A DNA stretch of 6,407 nucleotides from Candidatus Competibacteraceae bacterium (GCA_020445045.1 JAGRHI010000320.1:1-6407); one strand, 5' to 3'. Positions 1-6,220 are shown, counted from the first letter of the stretch. Made by a program: numbers and translations. The notes: generated by a model not told the origin, from the letters alone.

Positions 1-173
1 GGTGACGGGAACTCGATCATTTCACCCTGCATCGCGTTGTCGAGGCCATAAATCCGGGCAATGCCGTCGGCCAAGCTGACGATGGTGCCTTCCGTGCGGG
101 CTTCGGCGGTCGCCTGGTAACCTTGCAGGCGCTGCCGAATCAGATCGCTGATTTCGGATGGTTTGAGTTGCAT
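1..173 (-). CDS. atpA: F1 ATP synthase subunit alpha, N-terminal 57 codons (partial)
   Basis: This is the beginning of the alpha subunit of the F1 catalytic head, the mostly regulatory nucleotide-binding partner of beta. The reading frame starts at an ATG ending at 173, gives MQLKPSEISDLIRQRLQGYQ at its N-terminus, and continues with the beta-barrel segment containing EGTIVSLADGIARIYGLD and MQGEMIEFP, both typical of AtpA. The N-terminal amphipathic helix is the part that contacts the delta subunit in known complexes. The Walker A motif and the rest of the protein lie outside the window, which cuts after 57 codons plus two bases. A purine-rich Shine-Dalgarno sequence, AGGGGG at 185-190, overlaps the atpH stop codon and sits 11 nt from the ATG, so the gene is probably translated in coupling with atpH. 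Its place directly after atpH is the standard operon position. Confidence 0.96.
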   Translation of the reverse strand, partial: MQLKPSEISDLIRQRLQGYQATAEARTEGTIVSLADGIARIYGLDNAMQGEMIEFPS

Positions 174-188
174 AAAACGGTTTTCCCC

Positions 189-764
189 CTACTGGCTTAA
201 GGCCGTGGCGAGTTTGTCCAGCCGGCCGCGCGCCGAACCGTCGATCACTAGATCGCCGATTCGAATCACCGCGCCCGCGATCAGCGACTCATCTTGCTTG
301 CAGTTCAGCACAATATCGCGCTTGAACCTCGCCTTAAGCGCCTTGATCACGATCTTGCGCTGGGCGGCGGTCACGGCGGCGGCACTGACAAGCTCGGCGT
401 GAACGGTGCTTTCCGCCTCCGCGCGCAACCGCTCGAACAGAACGGCAATACTGGGAAGTTGGTGCAGGCGATGATTCTCGGCCAACACCTTAAGGAAGGT
501 GATGAATGCGTCCGGCGCTTCCACGCCGCCGCGGACGTCGCGGCATAACCCCCCGACCAAATCAGCTTTCTGCTCGCCACGCAGCACGGGGTTCCAAGGC
601 CCCAGCAAGCGGTGCAGGGTGGGATCGGCCGTGATGGCGGCGGCCACCCGCAAAAGCTCGGACCAAAGCGGCAATTCCTGCGCGGCTTGTGCGTCCTCGA
701 ACGCGGCGCGGGCGTAAGGCCGAGCGGCGGCGGTGGGTCGGACGACGGTTGTCGTTTCAGCCAT
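189..764 (-). CDS. atpH: F1 ATP synthase subunit delta
   Basis: This 191-residue protein is the delta subunit, which sits on top of the F1 alpha-beta hexamer and clamps the peripheral b stalk to it so that the head does not rotate. Family landmarks are ARPYARAAF at residues 14-22 (first helix of the N-terminal bundle), AENHRL near 95-100, and the strongly conserved C-terminal stretch from about 163, including AGAVIRIGDLVIDGSARGRL. E. coli delta is 177 residues; the extra length here comes from a longer N-terminus (about 8-10 residues rich in T, V and A) and small differences in the middle. The start is the ATG ending at 764, 17 nt after the atpF stop. The Shine-Dalgarno sequence is poor (CGGA-like), which suggests coupling to atpF translation. 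No catalytic residues are expected. Confidence 0.96.
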   Translation of the reverse strand: MAETTTVVRPTAAARPYARAAFEDAQAAQELPLWSELLRVAAAITADPTLHRLLGPWNPVLRGEQKADLVGGLCRDVRGGVEAPDAFITFLKVLAENHRLHQLPSIAVLFERLRAEAESTVHAELVSAAAVTAAQRKIVIKALKARFKRDIVLNCKQDESLIAGAVIRIGDLVIDGSARGRLDKLATALSQ

Positions 765-781
765 TGGCGTGGTCCGTGTGG

Positions 782-1252
782 TTAGAGCTGCGCGACCAGG
801 TCATCCAGCATGGCAGCGTTGGCTGCCTCGTCAACCTCGCGCTTGAGAATCTTGCCAGCGCCGGCGACGGCGAGATTGACCACTTGGCCGCGGAGTTGCT
901 CGCGGGCACGGTTGATCTCCTGTTCGATCTCCGCTTGTGCCGCGGCGAGCTGGCGGCTGCCCTCGGTGCGAGCATCCAGTTTCGATTGCTCGATGATTTC
1001 GTTGGCGCGCTTGTTGGCTTGGGCAACGATGTCAGCGGCTTGCTGTTTGGCTTCCTTGAGCATCTGCGCGGCCTTGGCCTGAGCCAGTTCCTGCTCGTGG
1101 ACACCGCGCTCGGCGGAGGCCAAGCCGTCGGCGATACGCTTCTGGCGATCCTGCATGGCCTGGATGATCGGCGGCCACACATACTTCATGGTAAACAGCA
1201 CCAGAAGGCCGAACGTGATCATCTGCCCAATAAGCGTGGCATTGAAGTTCAC
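782..1252 (-). CDS. atpF: Fo ATP synthase subunit b
   Basis: Subunit b forms the dimeric peripheral stalk joining the membrane a subunit to delta and alpha. The protein is 156 residues, the same length as E. coli b, and starts MNFNATLIGQ, matching the family N-terminus. A single membrane helix covers roughly residues 5-25 and ends at MKYVWPP. The conserved Arg36, which affects coupling in E. coli, is present in QDRQKRI, followed by IADGLASAERG. Residues about 45-120 are a charged, Ala/Gln/Glu-rich coiled coil containing QANKRANEI, and the C-terminal part (RGQVVNLAVAGAGKIL, then VDEAANAAMLDDLVAQL) is the delta-binding region. The start is GTG, not ATG: no in-frame ATG lies near the family N-terminus, and a perfect Shine-Dalgarno sequence sits 6 nt upstream. 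The gene lies 52 nt after atpE and 17 nt before atpH. Confidence 0.97.
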   Translation of the reverse strand: MNFNATLIGQMITFGLLVLFTMKYVWPPIIQAMQDRQKRIADGLASAERGVHEQELAQAKAAQMLKEAKQQAADIVAQANKRANEIIEQSKLDARTEGSRQLAAAQAEIEQEINRAREQLRGQVVNLAVAGAGKILKREVDEAANAAMLDDLVAQL

Positions 1253-1258
1253 GCGGTT

Positions 1259-1265
1259 ACCTCCT
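1259..1265 (-). promoter_or_regulatory. Strong Shine-Dalgarno site of atpF
   Basis: The minus strand reads AGGAGGT here, a full match to the anti-Shine-Dalgarno core, 6 nt before a GTG codon. This fixes the GTG ending at 1252 as the start of atpF and probably compensates for the weaker GTG codon. Confidence 0.85.
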
Positions 1266-1304
1266 CAGCTATACGGATTGGCGTATTGTTGAAAGCCCTG
1301 AAGA

Positions 1305-1592
1305 TCAATGGCTCAGAGCCTGCTGCACTGGGCCGAGGAACGGGTTGGCGAAGGTGAAGAACAGCGCGATACCGACGCCGATCATGGTCACCGCGTCGAG
1401 CAAACCGGCGACGATGAACATCTTGACCTGCAACGCGGGGATCATTTCCGGCTGACGCGCGGCGCCTTCCAGAAACTTGCCGCCCAGCAGGGCAAAACCG
1501 ATGGCGGTTCCCAGCGCGCCCAGACCCAGAATCAGCGCCACGGCGATAACGGTCATACCCTGCACGTTGGCAATCAGGCTTGCAGCTTCCAT
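1305..1592 (-). CDS. atpE: Fo ATP synthase subunit c (proteolipid, c-ring)
   Basis: Subunit c is a hairpin of two membrane helices; many copies form the rotating ring that carries protons across the membrane. The 95-residue protein shows helix 1 at about residues 14-37, the polar loop GGKFLEGAARQPE at about 37-49, and helix 2 at about 55-80. Asp66 in AGLLDAVTMI is the essential ion-binding carboxylate. The Gln/Glu/Ser-Thr signature of sodium-binding c subunits is not apparent, so proton coupling is expected. The family is usually about 79-90 residues; here there is a modest N-terminal extension and a short tail after ANPF. The start is the ATG ending at 1592, preceded by a good Shine-Dalgarno sequence (GGGAG, 6 nt spacing), which suits the subunit needed in the highest copy number. 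A 99-nt structured gap separates it from atpB. Confidence 0.98.
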   Translation of the reverse strand: MEAASLIANVQGMTVIAVALILGLGALGTAIGFALLGGKFLEGAARQPEMIPALQVKMFIVAGLLDAVTMIGVGIALFFTFANPFLGPVQQALSH

Positions 1593-1624
1593 TATTGTCT
1601 CCCGTTTAGAGGTTGGGGTGTGGT

Positions 1625-1652
1625 AAAAAACCGGTTTTGGTTGGCGAAACCG
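1625..1652 (-). promoter_or_regulatory. Terminator-like hairpin between atpB and atpE
   Basis: On the minus strand a 6-bp stem, CGGTTT pairing with AAACCG (1647-1652 with 1632-1637), encloses a 9-nt loop. One G follows and then six T residues (1625-1630). The shape is that of a weak intrinsic terminator or an mRNA processing structure inside the 99-nt atpB-atpE gap. Most of the stem is A-T, so full termination is unlikely. In E. coli this same gap carries a U-rich translational enhancer for atpE, so a role in setting subunit c output is possible but only inferred here. The overlapping palindrome AAAACCGGTTTT (1627-1638) is an alternative reading. Confidence 0.4.
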
Positions 1653-1691
1653 CCCCTGTCGCGGGAAGGGGTCGGCTCCGAAACGATCCGC

Positions 1692-2459
1692 TTAGTGATC
1701 CTCATGCGCCATGCTGAGATAGACGATGGTCAGCACCATGAAGATGAATGCTTGCAGGGTGATGACGAGGATGTGGAACACCGCCCACGGCCAACCCAAC
1801 GTAAACTGAATCCACCAGGGCAACAGTGCGATCAGAATGAAAATCAGCTCGCCGGCGTAGAGGTTACCGAACAAACGCAGGCCGAGCGAAATGGGCTTGG
1901 CCAAATCCTCGACAATCCGCAACAACAGATTGAAGGGCATGAGCCACTTACCGAAGGGATGGGTCAATACCTCCATCGTGAAATGCACTGGACCCTTGAC
2001 CTTGATGCTGTAGTAATACACCAGCAGCAACACCGAGATCGACATGCCGAACGTCGAATTCAGATCGGTGGACGGCACCGTGCGCAGATAATGGATGCCG
2101 AATAGACTGGCGATGGAGGGCAAGAGATCCACCGGCACCAAATCCATGGCGTTCCACAGGAATACCCAGACAAAGATGGTCAGCGCCAGCGGGGCGATCA
2201 CTGGATTACGACCGTGAAACGAATCCTTAACCTGAGTATCGACAAAATCGACCATGATTTCGCAGAAATTCTGTAACGGCCCTGGCACGTCACTGGTAGC
2301 CGATTTCGCGGCTTTCATGAACAGCCACAGGAATAGTGCCCCTAGACTGGCCGAAAAAAACAGGGTGTCGATATGAACCGCCCAAAACCCTTCACCAATC
2401 TTGAGATTGGTCAAATGGTGGACGATGTACCCTGTTGCGGAATGACCACTTTCGCTCAT
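1692..2459 (-). CDS. atpB: Fo ATP synthase subunit a
   Basis: Subunit a is the stator membrane protein that provides the two proton half-channels against the c-ring. The 255-residue protein has several hydrophobic segments, at about residues 33-50, 87-108, 138-152, 200-220 and 225-250. The key motif SLGLRLFGNLYAGE lies at about 191-204, with Arg195 corresponding to the essential E. coli Arg210. FWAVHIDTLFFS near 25-36 and the N-terminal HHLTNL are typical of proteobacterial subunit a. The length is close to that of the E. coli protein (271). The ATG overlaps the atpI stop in an ATGA (2456-2459), and a Shine-Dalgarno GAGGA at 2464-2468 lies inside the end of atpI, so translation is probably coupled to atpI. 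The C-terminus ends MAHEDH, as in relatives. Confidence 0.97.
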   Translation of the reverse strand: MSESGHSATGYIVHHLTNLKIGEGFWAVHIDTLFFSASLGALFLWLFMKAAKSATSDVPGPLQNFCEIMVDFVDTQVKDSFHGRNPVIAPLALTIFVWVFLWNAMDLVPVDLLPSIASLFGIHYLRTVPSTDLNSTFGMSISVLLLVYYYSIKVKGPVHFTMEVLTHPFGKWLMPFNLLLRIVEDLAKPISLGLRLFGNLYAGELIFILIALLPWWIQFTLGWPWAVFHILVITLQAFIFMVLTIVYLSMAHEDH

Positions 2460-2845
2460 AGCGTCCTCACCGAAGCGTCGTATGTGAAGGGTAATGCCAG
2501 CCAGTACGCCATCAGCGCCGCCATATACGCCAGCAAGAGCGGAAGGGGTGAAACATCGAACCAGAGCAAGGCGATGCTCAACAGAACAACCGTCAGCAGC
2601 ATCTTGACGACTTCGCCCACATAGAACGCGCGGGCGATTTTAGCGGCGGGTGCGCCAATACGGACCGCAAAGACCTTACTGGCAAAATACAGGGTGGCAA
2701 CAGTGCTGATACCGCCTCCGACCAATGCGGAGTAAGCGGCCTGAAGGCTGTTGAAGGCAAATGAAACAATAGCGGCCAACAGCGTGACGAGCAGTTGGAT
2801 GATAATAATTTTTCGGGTGACCTGTTTTGCGCCCATGGTTCGCAT
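2456..2845 (-). CDS. atpI: ATP synthase protein I (c-ring assembly factor)
   Basis: AtpI is a small membrane protein, first gene of many atp operons, thought to help insert and assemble the c-ring; it is not part of the finished enzyme. Starting at the ATG ending at 2845 it has 129 residues, matching the family (about 125-130). Four membrane helices are seen at about residues 13-32, 36-56, 78-98 and 100-121. Family features are the basic N-terminus before the first helix, GGGISTVATLYFA near 43-55, and FYVGEVVKMLLT near 74-85. The start is uncertain: a TTG ending at 2899 would give 147 residues and an ATG ending at 2836 would give 126. None of the three has a clear Shine-Dalgarno sequence, consistent with the low translation of atpI known in E. 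coli. I chose 2845 on family length. It ends in a 4-nt overlap with atpB. Confidence 0.88.
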   Translation of the reverse strand: MRTMGAKQVTRKIIIIQLLVTLLAAIVSFAFNSLQAAYSALVGGGISTVATLYFASKVFAVRIGAPAAKIARAFYVGEVVKMLLTVVLLSIALLWFDVSPLPLLLAYMAALMAYWLALPFTYDASVRTL

Positions 2846-2937
2846 TGGTTCTAATTGTCTAGATACCGCAGTGCGCCGGGCATCTTTAAAGTGATTCAAT
2901 TATTAGTCTGTTCTGATTATGAAATTCTTTTCTCCAC

Positions 2938-2968
2938 GCGGCGCCGACGCCTTCTCGGCATCCGCCGC
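2938..2968 (-). other. GC-rich hairpin in the atp operon leader
   Basis: In the transcript the arm GCGGCGGATGCC (2957-2968) can pair with GGCGTC plus CGCCGC (2946-2951 and 2938-2943), giving 12 base pairs with a GG bulge and a GAGAA loop. No T tract follows on either strand, so it does not look like an intrinsic terminator. It lies between the promoter and atpI in a leader of about 150 nt, and may stabilise the 5' end of the mRNA or limit translation of atpI. The function is inferred; the base pairing is visible. Confidence 0.55.
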
Positions 2969-3002
2969 CCCGGCCTTTCCCCAACAGCGCGGAGTGGCAC
3001 GA

Positions 3003-3032
3003 ATTATAGGGAATTTACCGTATCGGGGTCAA
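3003..3032 (-). promoter_or_regulatory. Sigma70-type promoter of the atp operon
   Basis: The minus strand has TTGACC (3027-3032, five of six matches to the -35 consensus), an 18-nt spacer, and a perfect TATAAT (3003-3008). Transcription should start near 2996. The site begins 15 nt after the parB stop codon and is the best promoter match I saw in the window. It would separate strong atp expression from the upstream rsmG-parAB genes. No terminator lies between parB and this promoter, so readthrough from parB is also possible. Confidence 0.8.
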
Positions 3033-3046
3033 CGAAAATTACCACA

Positions 3047-3913
3047 TTATTTAACGCGGGTAATGATGCCATCCAACTCGTCCAGCGAGTTGTAGTGGAT
3101 CACCACTCGCCCCTTGCCAGAAGCATTGTGCCGTACCTGTACCCGTGCGCACAGCCGCTCCGACAAATTGTCTTGCAGCCGGCGCAGGTCGGGATCGGGC
3201 GGCTTCGTCGGCGGGGACGGCGCGATGACGGACTGCCGTAAGCGGCGCGCCAGACTCTCGGTCTCCCGCGCCGACAGCCCGCGCAGCAACACTTGATGGG
3301 CGGCCTCTCGCTGCAGGGGAGGCGACAACGGCAGCAGCGCGCGCGCGTGCCCCATGTCCAGCTTGCGTTCCCTGACCAACTGCTGCACTTCCTCGGTCAA
3401 TTCCAACAGCCGTAACAAGTTGCTGACCGCCGCCCGCGACCTCCCCACCGCTTCGGCGGCCTGCTGGTGGGTCAGCGCGAATTCCGCGGCCAACCGCTGG
3501 AGGGCAGCGGCCTCCTCCAGGGGATTGAGATCCTCGCGCTGGATGTTCTCGATCAGGGCCACGGCGATGGCCGCCTGATCCGGCACCTCGCGGATCACGG
3601 CCGGTACTTCGCGCAAACCGGCGAGCCGCGCCGCCCGCCAGCGCCGCTCGCCGGCGATCAGTTCGTAACAATCCTCTCCCAGCGGCCGCACCAACAACGG
3701 CTGCACCACCCCTTGGGCACGGATGGATTCGGCCAAGTCCCGCAGGGTATCCTCGCGCAGGTCCAGTCGCGGCTGGTAACGCCCCCGGCGGATTCGTTCG
3801 ACTGGTAACTGTCGCAGGGTTTCGGCCGGCGGCGGATCGGGCGGCGCCTCACCGCGTGCCGCGCCCAGTAGGACGTCCAGACCCCGACCCAGACCACCTT
3901 TCCTCTTGATCAT
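3047..3913 (-). CDS. parB: Chromosome partitioning protein ParB (CTP-dependent parS-binding clamp)
   Basis: ParB binds parS sites near the origin, spreads along DNA as a CTP-dependent sliding clamp, and stimulates ParA ATPase so that sister origins separate. The 288-residue protein begins MIKRKGGLGRGLDVLLG, the typical ParA-interacting N-terminal motif. The CTP-binding domain follows, with YQPR at 46-49, GERRWRA at 88-94 and ENIQREDLNP at 122-131. A helix-turn-helix lies at about 148-168 (THQQAAEAVGRSRAAVSNLL), then the KLDMGHARALL region at about 184-194. After a proline-rich linker (231-241), the C-terminal dimerisation domain ends with GRVVIHYNSLDELDGI. Length is normal for chromosomal ParB. 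The ATG overlaps the parA stop in an ATGA (3910-3913). A strong Shine-Dalgarno sequence, AAGGAGG at 3921-3927, lies 7 nt upstream inside parA. Confidence 0.97.
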   Translation of the reverse strand: MIKRKGGLGRGLDVLLGAARGEAPPDPPPAETLRQLPVERIRRGRYQPRLDLREDTLRDLAESIRAQGVVQPLLVRPLGEDCYELIAGERRWRAARLAGLREVPAVIREVPDQAAIAVALIENIQREDLNPLEEAAALQRLAAEFALTHQQAAEAVGRSRAAVSNLLRLLELTEEVQQLVRERKLDMGHARALLPLSPPLQREAAHQVLLRGLSARETESLARRLRQSVIAPSPPTKPPDPDLRRLQDNLSERLCARVQVRHNASGKGRVVIHYNSLDELDGIITRVK

Positions 3914-4710
3914 GCGCCCGCCTCCTTCATTGCGGGAGCGACGGATCGCCGCAACCGTTTCCTCAATTCCCGCGCCAGGTCCCGGTAGCTTTGCGCGCCG
4001 CGCGAGCTGTCGTCGTAATGGATGATCGGCAGACCGTAGCTGGGAGCTTCGGCCAAACGCACGTTGCGAGGAACCAGCGTCTCGAACACCACCTGGCCGA
4101 AGTGCTCGACGATCTGGGCGGACACATCATTGGCCAGCCGGTTGCGCGGGTCGAACATGGTCCGCACCACTCCCTCGATGCGCAAACCAGGGTTGGTGGA
4201 GCGGCGCACTTTTTCAATGGTATCGAGCAACGCCGACAAGCCTTCCAGCGCGTAGTATTCGCATTGAACGGGGACGATGACCGATTGAGCGGCGGTCAGC
4301 GCATTGACGGTCAGCATGTTCAGCGACGGCGGGCAATCGATCAAAATCACATCGAAGTTCCATGCCACCGGGGCGAGAGCGTCGCGCAAGCGGTTCGGGG
4401 CATTATCCGTTTTCAGCAGGTTGACCTCGGCGGCGGTCAGGTCACCGTTGGCCGGCAATAGTTGTATCTGCGCTTTTTCGATCCACCGCAGGGCTTCGGT
4501 CAGGGTGGCTTCGCCCAACAGCACGTCATAGCTGGTGGCGGTGACGGCGTGCTTATCCACTCCACAGCCCATGGTGGCGTTACCCTGAGGATCGAGATCG
4601 ACCAGCAGCACGTTTTGCCGCAGCGCGGCCAGACAAGCGGCCAGATTGACGGCGGTGGTCGTTTTGCCGACTCCGCCCTTTTGATTGGCAATAGCAATAA
4701 TGGTGGCCAT
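3910..4710 (-). CDS. parA: Chromosome partitioning ATPase ParA
   Basis: ParA is a Walker-type ATPase that binds the nucleoid non-specifically as an ATP dimer and, with ParB-parS complexes, moves replicated origins apart. The 266-residue protein starts at once with the fold: deviant Walker A KGGVGKTT at residues 11-18, with the signature Lys11 and catalytic Lys16. Walker A' follows as DLDPQGN (38-44) and Walker B as VILIDCPP (121-128). The conserved PRNVRLAEAPSYG is at about 214-226. There is no N-terminal DNA-binding domain, so it belongs to the chromosomal Soj-like group and not to the longer plasmid type Ia. The start is the ATG ending at 4710, 13 nt after the rsmG stop; no good Shine-Dalgarno sequence is present, suggesting coupling to rsmG. 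The C-terminal tail is basic (RKRLRRSV). Confidence 0.97.
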   Translation of the reverse strand: MATIIAIANQKGGVGKTTTAVNLAACLAALRQNVLLVDLDPQGNATMGCGVDKHAVTATSYDVLLGEATLTEALRWIEKAQIQLLPANGDLTAAEVNLLKTDNAPNRLRDALAPVAWNFDVILIDCPPSLNMLTVNALTAAQSVIVPVQCEYYALEGLSALLDTIEKVRRSTNPGLRIEGVVRTMFDPRNRLANDVSAQIVEHFGQVVFETLVPRNVRLAEAPSYGLPIIHYDDSSRGAQSYRDLARELRKRLRRSVAPAMKEAGA

Positions 4711-4723
4711 GGATGTAGCGAAT

Positions 4724-5356
4724 TCAATCTCGGCAGGCGGGGGTCAAATGAACCAGATGGCGTTCGGCATCCAGATCCGGGACTCGCAGCGGGTAAACGC
4801 CGACCACACTATAGCCAGGCGGCAAGCAGGCCAACTCGTCATCGGGGAAAACACCTTTCATCGCCAACAACCGGCCCTCAGGCACGCACAACCGCCCGGC
4901 TTCCGCCACCATCTCCGCCAGGGTAGCGAAAGCGCGCGACACTACACTGTTCATTAATATCGCCGGTCGATAGTCCTCGATCCGGCTGCGTACCACGCTC
5001 ACGTTCGCCAGTTTCAGTTCGACGACGACCTGATTCATGAAGCGGGTACGTTTGCCGTTGCTATCCAACAGGACAAATTCGTAATCCGGCCGGACGATCG
5101 CCAGCGGGATACCTGGCAAGCCGGCGCCACTGCCTACATCCAGCACCCGCCTGCCTTCCAGCCAGGGCAAAATCGACAGGCTGTCCAGCACATGCCGGAC
5201 CACCATCGCCTTTGGATCACGCACGGCGGTAAGGTTATAGGCGTGGTTCCAGCGCTCCAGCAAGCTTAGAAAAACCGCCAGTCGCGCGCCAGTGCCCGCC
5301 AGTAACCGTACATCCAACCGCTCGCACCCCTTGATGATGGATTGTTCGATGTTCAT
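4724..5356 (-). CDS. rsmG: 16S rRNA (guanine527-N7)-methyltransferase RsmG
   Basis: RsmG (formerly GidB) transfers a methyl group from S-adenosylmethionine to N7 of G527 in the 530 loop of 16S rRNA; loss gives low-level streptomycin resistance in several bacteria. The 210-residue protein has the N-terminal helical segment with WNHAYNLTAVRD (36-47) and HVLDSLSI (55-62). The SAM-binding motif DVGSGAGLPGIPLA is at 73-86, the acidic strand-end LLDSNGKRTRF at 96-106, VSRAFATL at about 139-146, and the MKG motif at 166-168. ERHLV near the C-terminus is also typical. I chose the ATG ending at 5356; a TTG immediately upstream (5359) would add one residue. The Shine-Dalgarno sequence is weak. It is the first gene of a probable rsmG-parA-parB unit. 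The usual upstream neighbour mnmG is not present. Confidence 0.96.
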   Translation of the reverse strand: MNIEQSIIKGCERLDVRLLAGTGARLAVFLSLLERWNHAYNLTAVRDPKAMVVRHVLDSLSILPWLEGRRVLDVGSGAGLPGIPLAIVRPDYEFVLLDSNGKRTRFMNQVVVELKLANVSVVRSRIEDYRPAILMNSVVSRAFATLAEMVAEAGRLCVPEGRLLAMKGVFPDDELACLPPGYSVVGVYPLRVPDLDAERHLVHLTPACRD

Positions 5357-5404
5357 CAATCGCTATTGCCGCCGTCCGCGTGCCTGCCCATTTTAAAGTT
5401 GTTC

Positions 5405-5432
5405 ATTGTAACATGCCGGTTGGCCATTACAG
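5405..5432 (-). promoter_or_regulatory. Weak candidate promoter for rsmG-parA-parB
   Basis: The minus strand has TACAAT (5405-5410, five of six matches to the -10 consensus) with a poor -35 element CTGTAA (5427-5432, three of six) at 16 nt spacing. It lies about 50 nt upstream of the rsmG start, which is a plausible place. No better promoter was seen closer to the gene, but the match is weak. Confidence 0.25.
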
Positions 5433-5433
5433 G

Positions 5434-5753
5434 GATAAACATGCAGGCCAGCCCTATCCTGCAATCTTCATCCTCGCCGCCACGCCTATCCTCCCCGACA
5501 TCGCTTCTAACGGTTTATCCAATCAGGCCTTTGAGCATCCGACTTTGACTCCCTCCGCAAAGGCCGGAAACCGGATCTCTTATGGTAGACAAGGATTTCG
5601 TCGTTCTCGATTCAAGACGATTATCACTCGCTCGACCTGTCTTATCGTTTCTACTTGATCAGATCCGCTTCGTTTTATCAATTCAATGAAACTCAACCAT
5701 GAAGTCTCGTTAATTTATCGCAATCTTTCTCATGCATTCAATGCAACCGATAA
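5434..5753. other. Cluster of seven TTATC pentamers (degenerate DnaA-box-like cores)
   Basis: TTATC occurs on the plus strand at 5515, 5621, 5642, 5675 and 5715, and on the minus strand at 5434-5438 and 5749-5753. I noticed only about four in the remaining 6 kb. TTATC is the first half of the DnaA box TTATCCACA. The best full match here is TTATCCAAT at 5515-5523 (seven of nine); the others match five or six positions. Three GATC sites (5574, 5657, 5662) lie in the same stretch, next to an AT-rich segment. This resembles the parts of a replication origin, but no strong box is present, so the reading is speculative. Confidence 0.25.
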
Positions 5754-5863
5754 ATCGATTTCTATATAAGGAGTAACTTAATACAGAATAATCGCATCAA
5801 TATTAATGCGACCCACGAAAGAAGAACAAGGAGCTCGTCAAACTCCATTTTGGTAATGGACCG

Positions 5864-5891
5864 AATTATAATAACCGTTCTCAATTATAAT
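5864..5891. repeat. Short direct repeat AATTATAAT x2
   Basis: AATTATAAT is present at 5864-5872 and again at 5883-5891, one start 19 bases after the other. Each copy contains a TATAAT hexamer readable on both strands, because ATTATAAT is its own reverse complement. No good -35 hexamer is correctly spaced from either copy on either strand, so promoter activity is possible but not supported. In a segment this AT-rich, the repeat may also be chance. Confidence 0.4.
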
Positions 5892-6200
5892 GATATGAGA
5901 GAAGAAACGAATGACAATTTCGTGGATTTCTAGAAAATAAAAGCGTTTTACGGACTAGCCGTCCGAGGCACTGACGTAGAGCGCTGTCGAACCGTCCAAT
6001 GCGGTTGGTGCCGCCACGCCTCGAATAAGCGACTTGCCGCTGGACAAGGGCCAACACATTGGCACTCGGTATAAAAGGGCTCTTGGCCATGAGCAAGAAG
6101 GATGCGGGTCAAAAAAGACGGGCGGTGGCATCGTCGCGCGGTTCCAGGGCGTGGGCCACGATCTGGCGGGCACACCGATACAAGGCCAGTCACGGCCAAA

Positions 6201-6220
6201 CCATCCCATGTCGGGGATGG
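6201..6220. repeat. Perfect 7-bp inverted repeat
   Basis: CCATCCC (6201-6207) and GGGATGG (6214-6220) form a perfect 7-bp stem with a 6-nt loop. No T tract follows on either strand. It lies downstream of the tRNA-Arg terminator in a GC-rich, apparently non-coding stretch that also contains a GGCC...GGCC pair at 6184-6197. It could be part of a small structured RNA or a remnant of a repeat family. Confidence 0.4.

Noticed and set aside
1308..2105. Plus-strand open frame of 265 codons
   Set aside because: It lies opposite atpE and atpB, both certain genes. Its Gln/His/Arg-rich composition is that of an antisense shadow, and it has no recognisable motif.
2851..2883. Possible 10-residue leader peptide MPGALRYLDN ending just before the atpI ATG
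   Set aside because: No ribosome binding site precedes it, and its residues do not suggest an attenuation mechanism.
3051..3671. Minus-strand open frame of 206 codons inside parB
   Set aside because: It is a frame-shifted shadow of parB, rich in Arg, Ala and Gly as expected from GC-rich DNA. The parB frame has all family motifs.
4553..4561. TTATCCACT, eight of nine matches to the DnaA box, inside parA
   Set aside because: It is isolated within a coding sequence, where one such match in several kilobases is not significant.
5380..5658. Plus-strand open frame of 92 codons starting with GTG, divergent from rsmG
   Set aside because: There is no Shine-Dalgarno sequence, no recognisable domain and an unconvincing composition; it would also overlap the likely rsmG promoter.
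5856..5933. Small plus-strand frame of 25 codons, MDRIIITVLNYNDMREETND followed by five residues
   Set aside because: The sequence looks somewhat protein-like, but the nearest purine-rich site (AAGGAG near 5829) is 22 nt from the ATG, too far. AT-rich DNA easily yields such frames.
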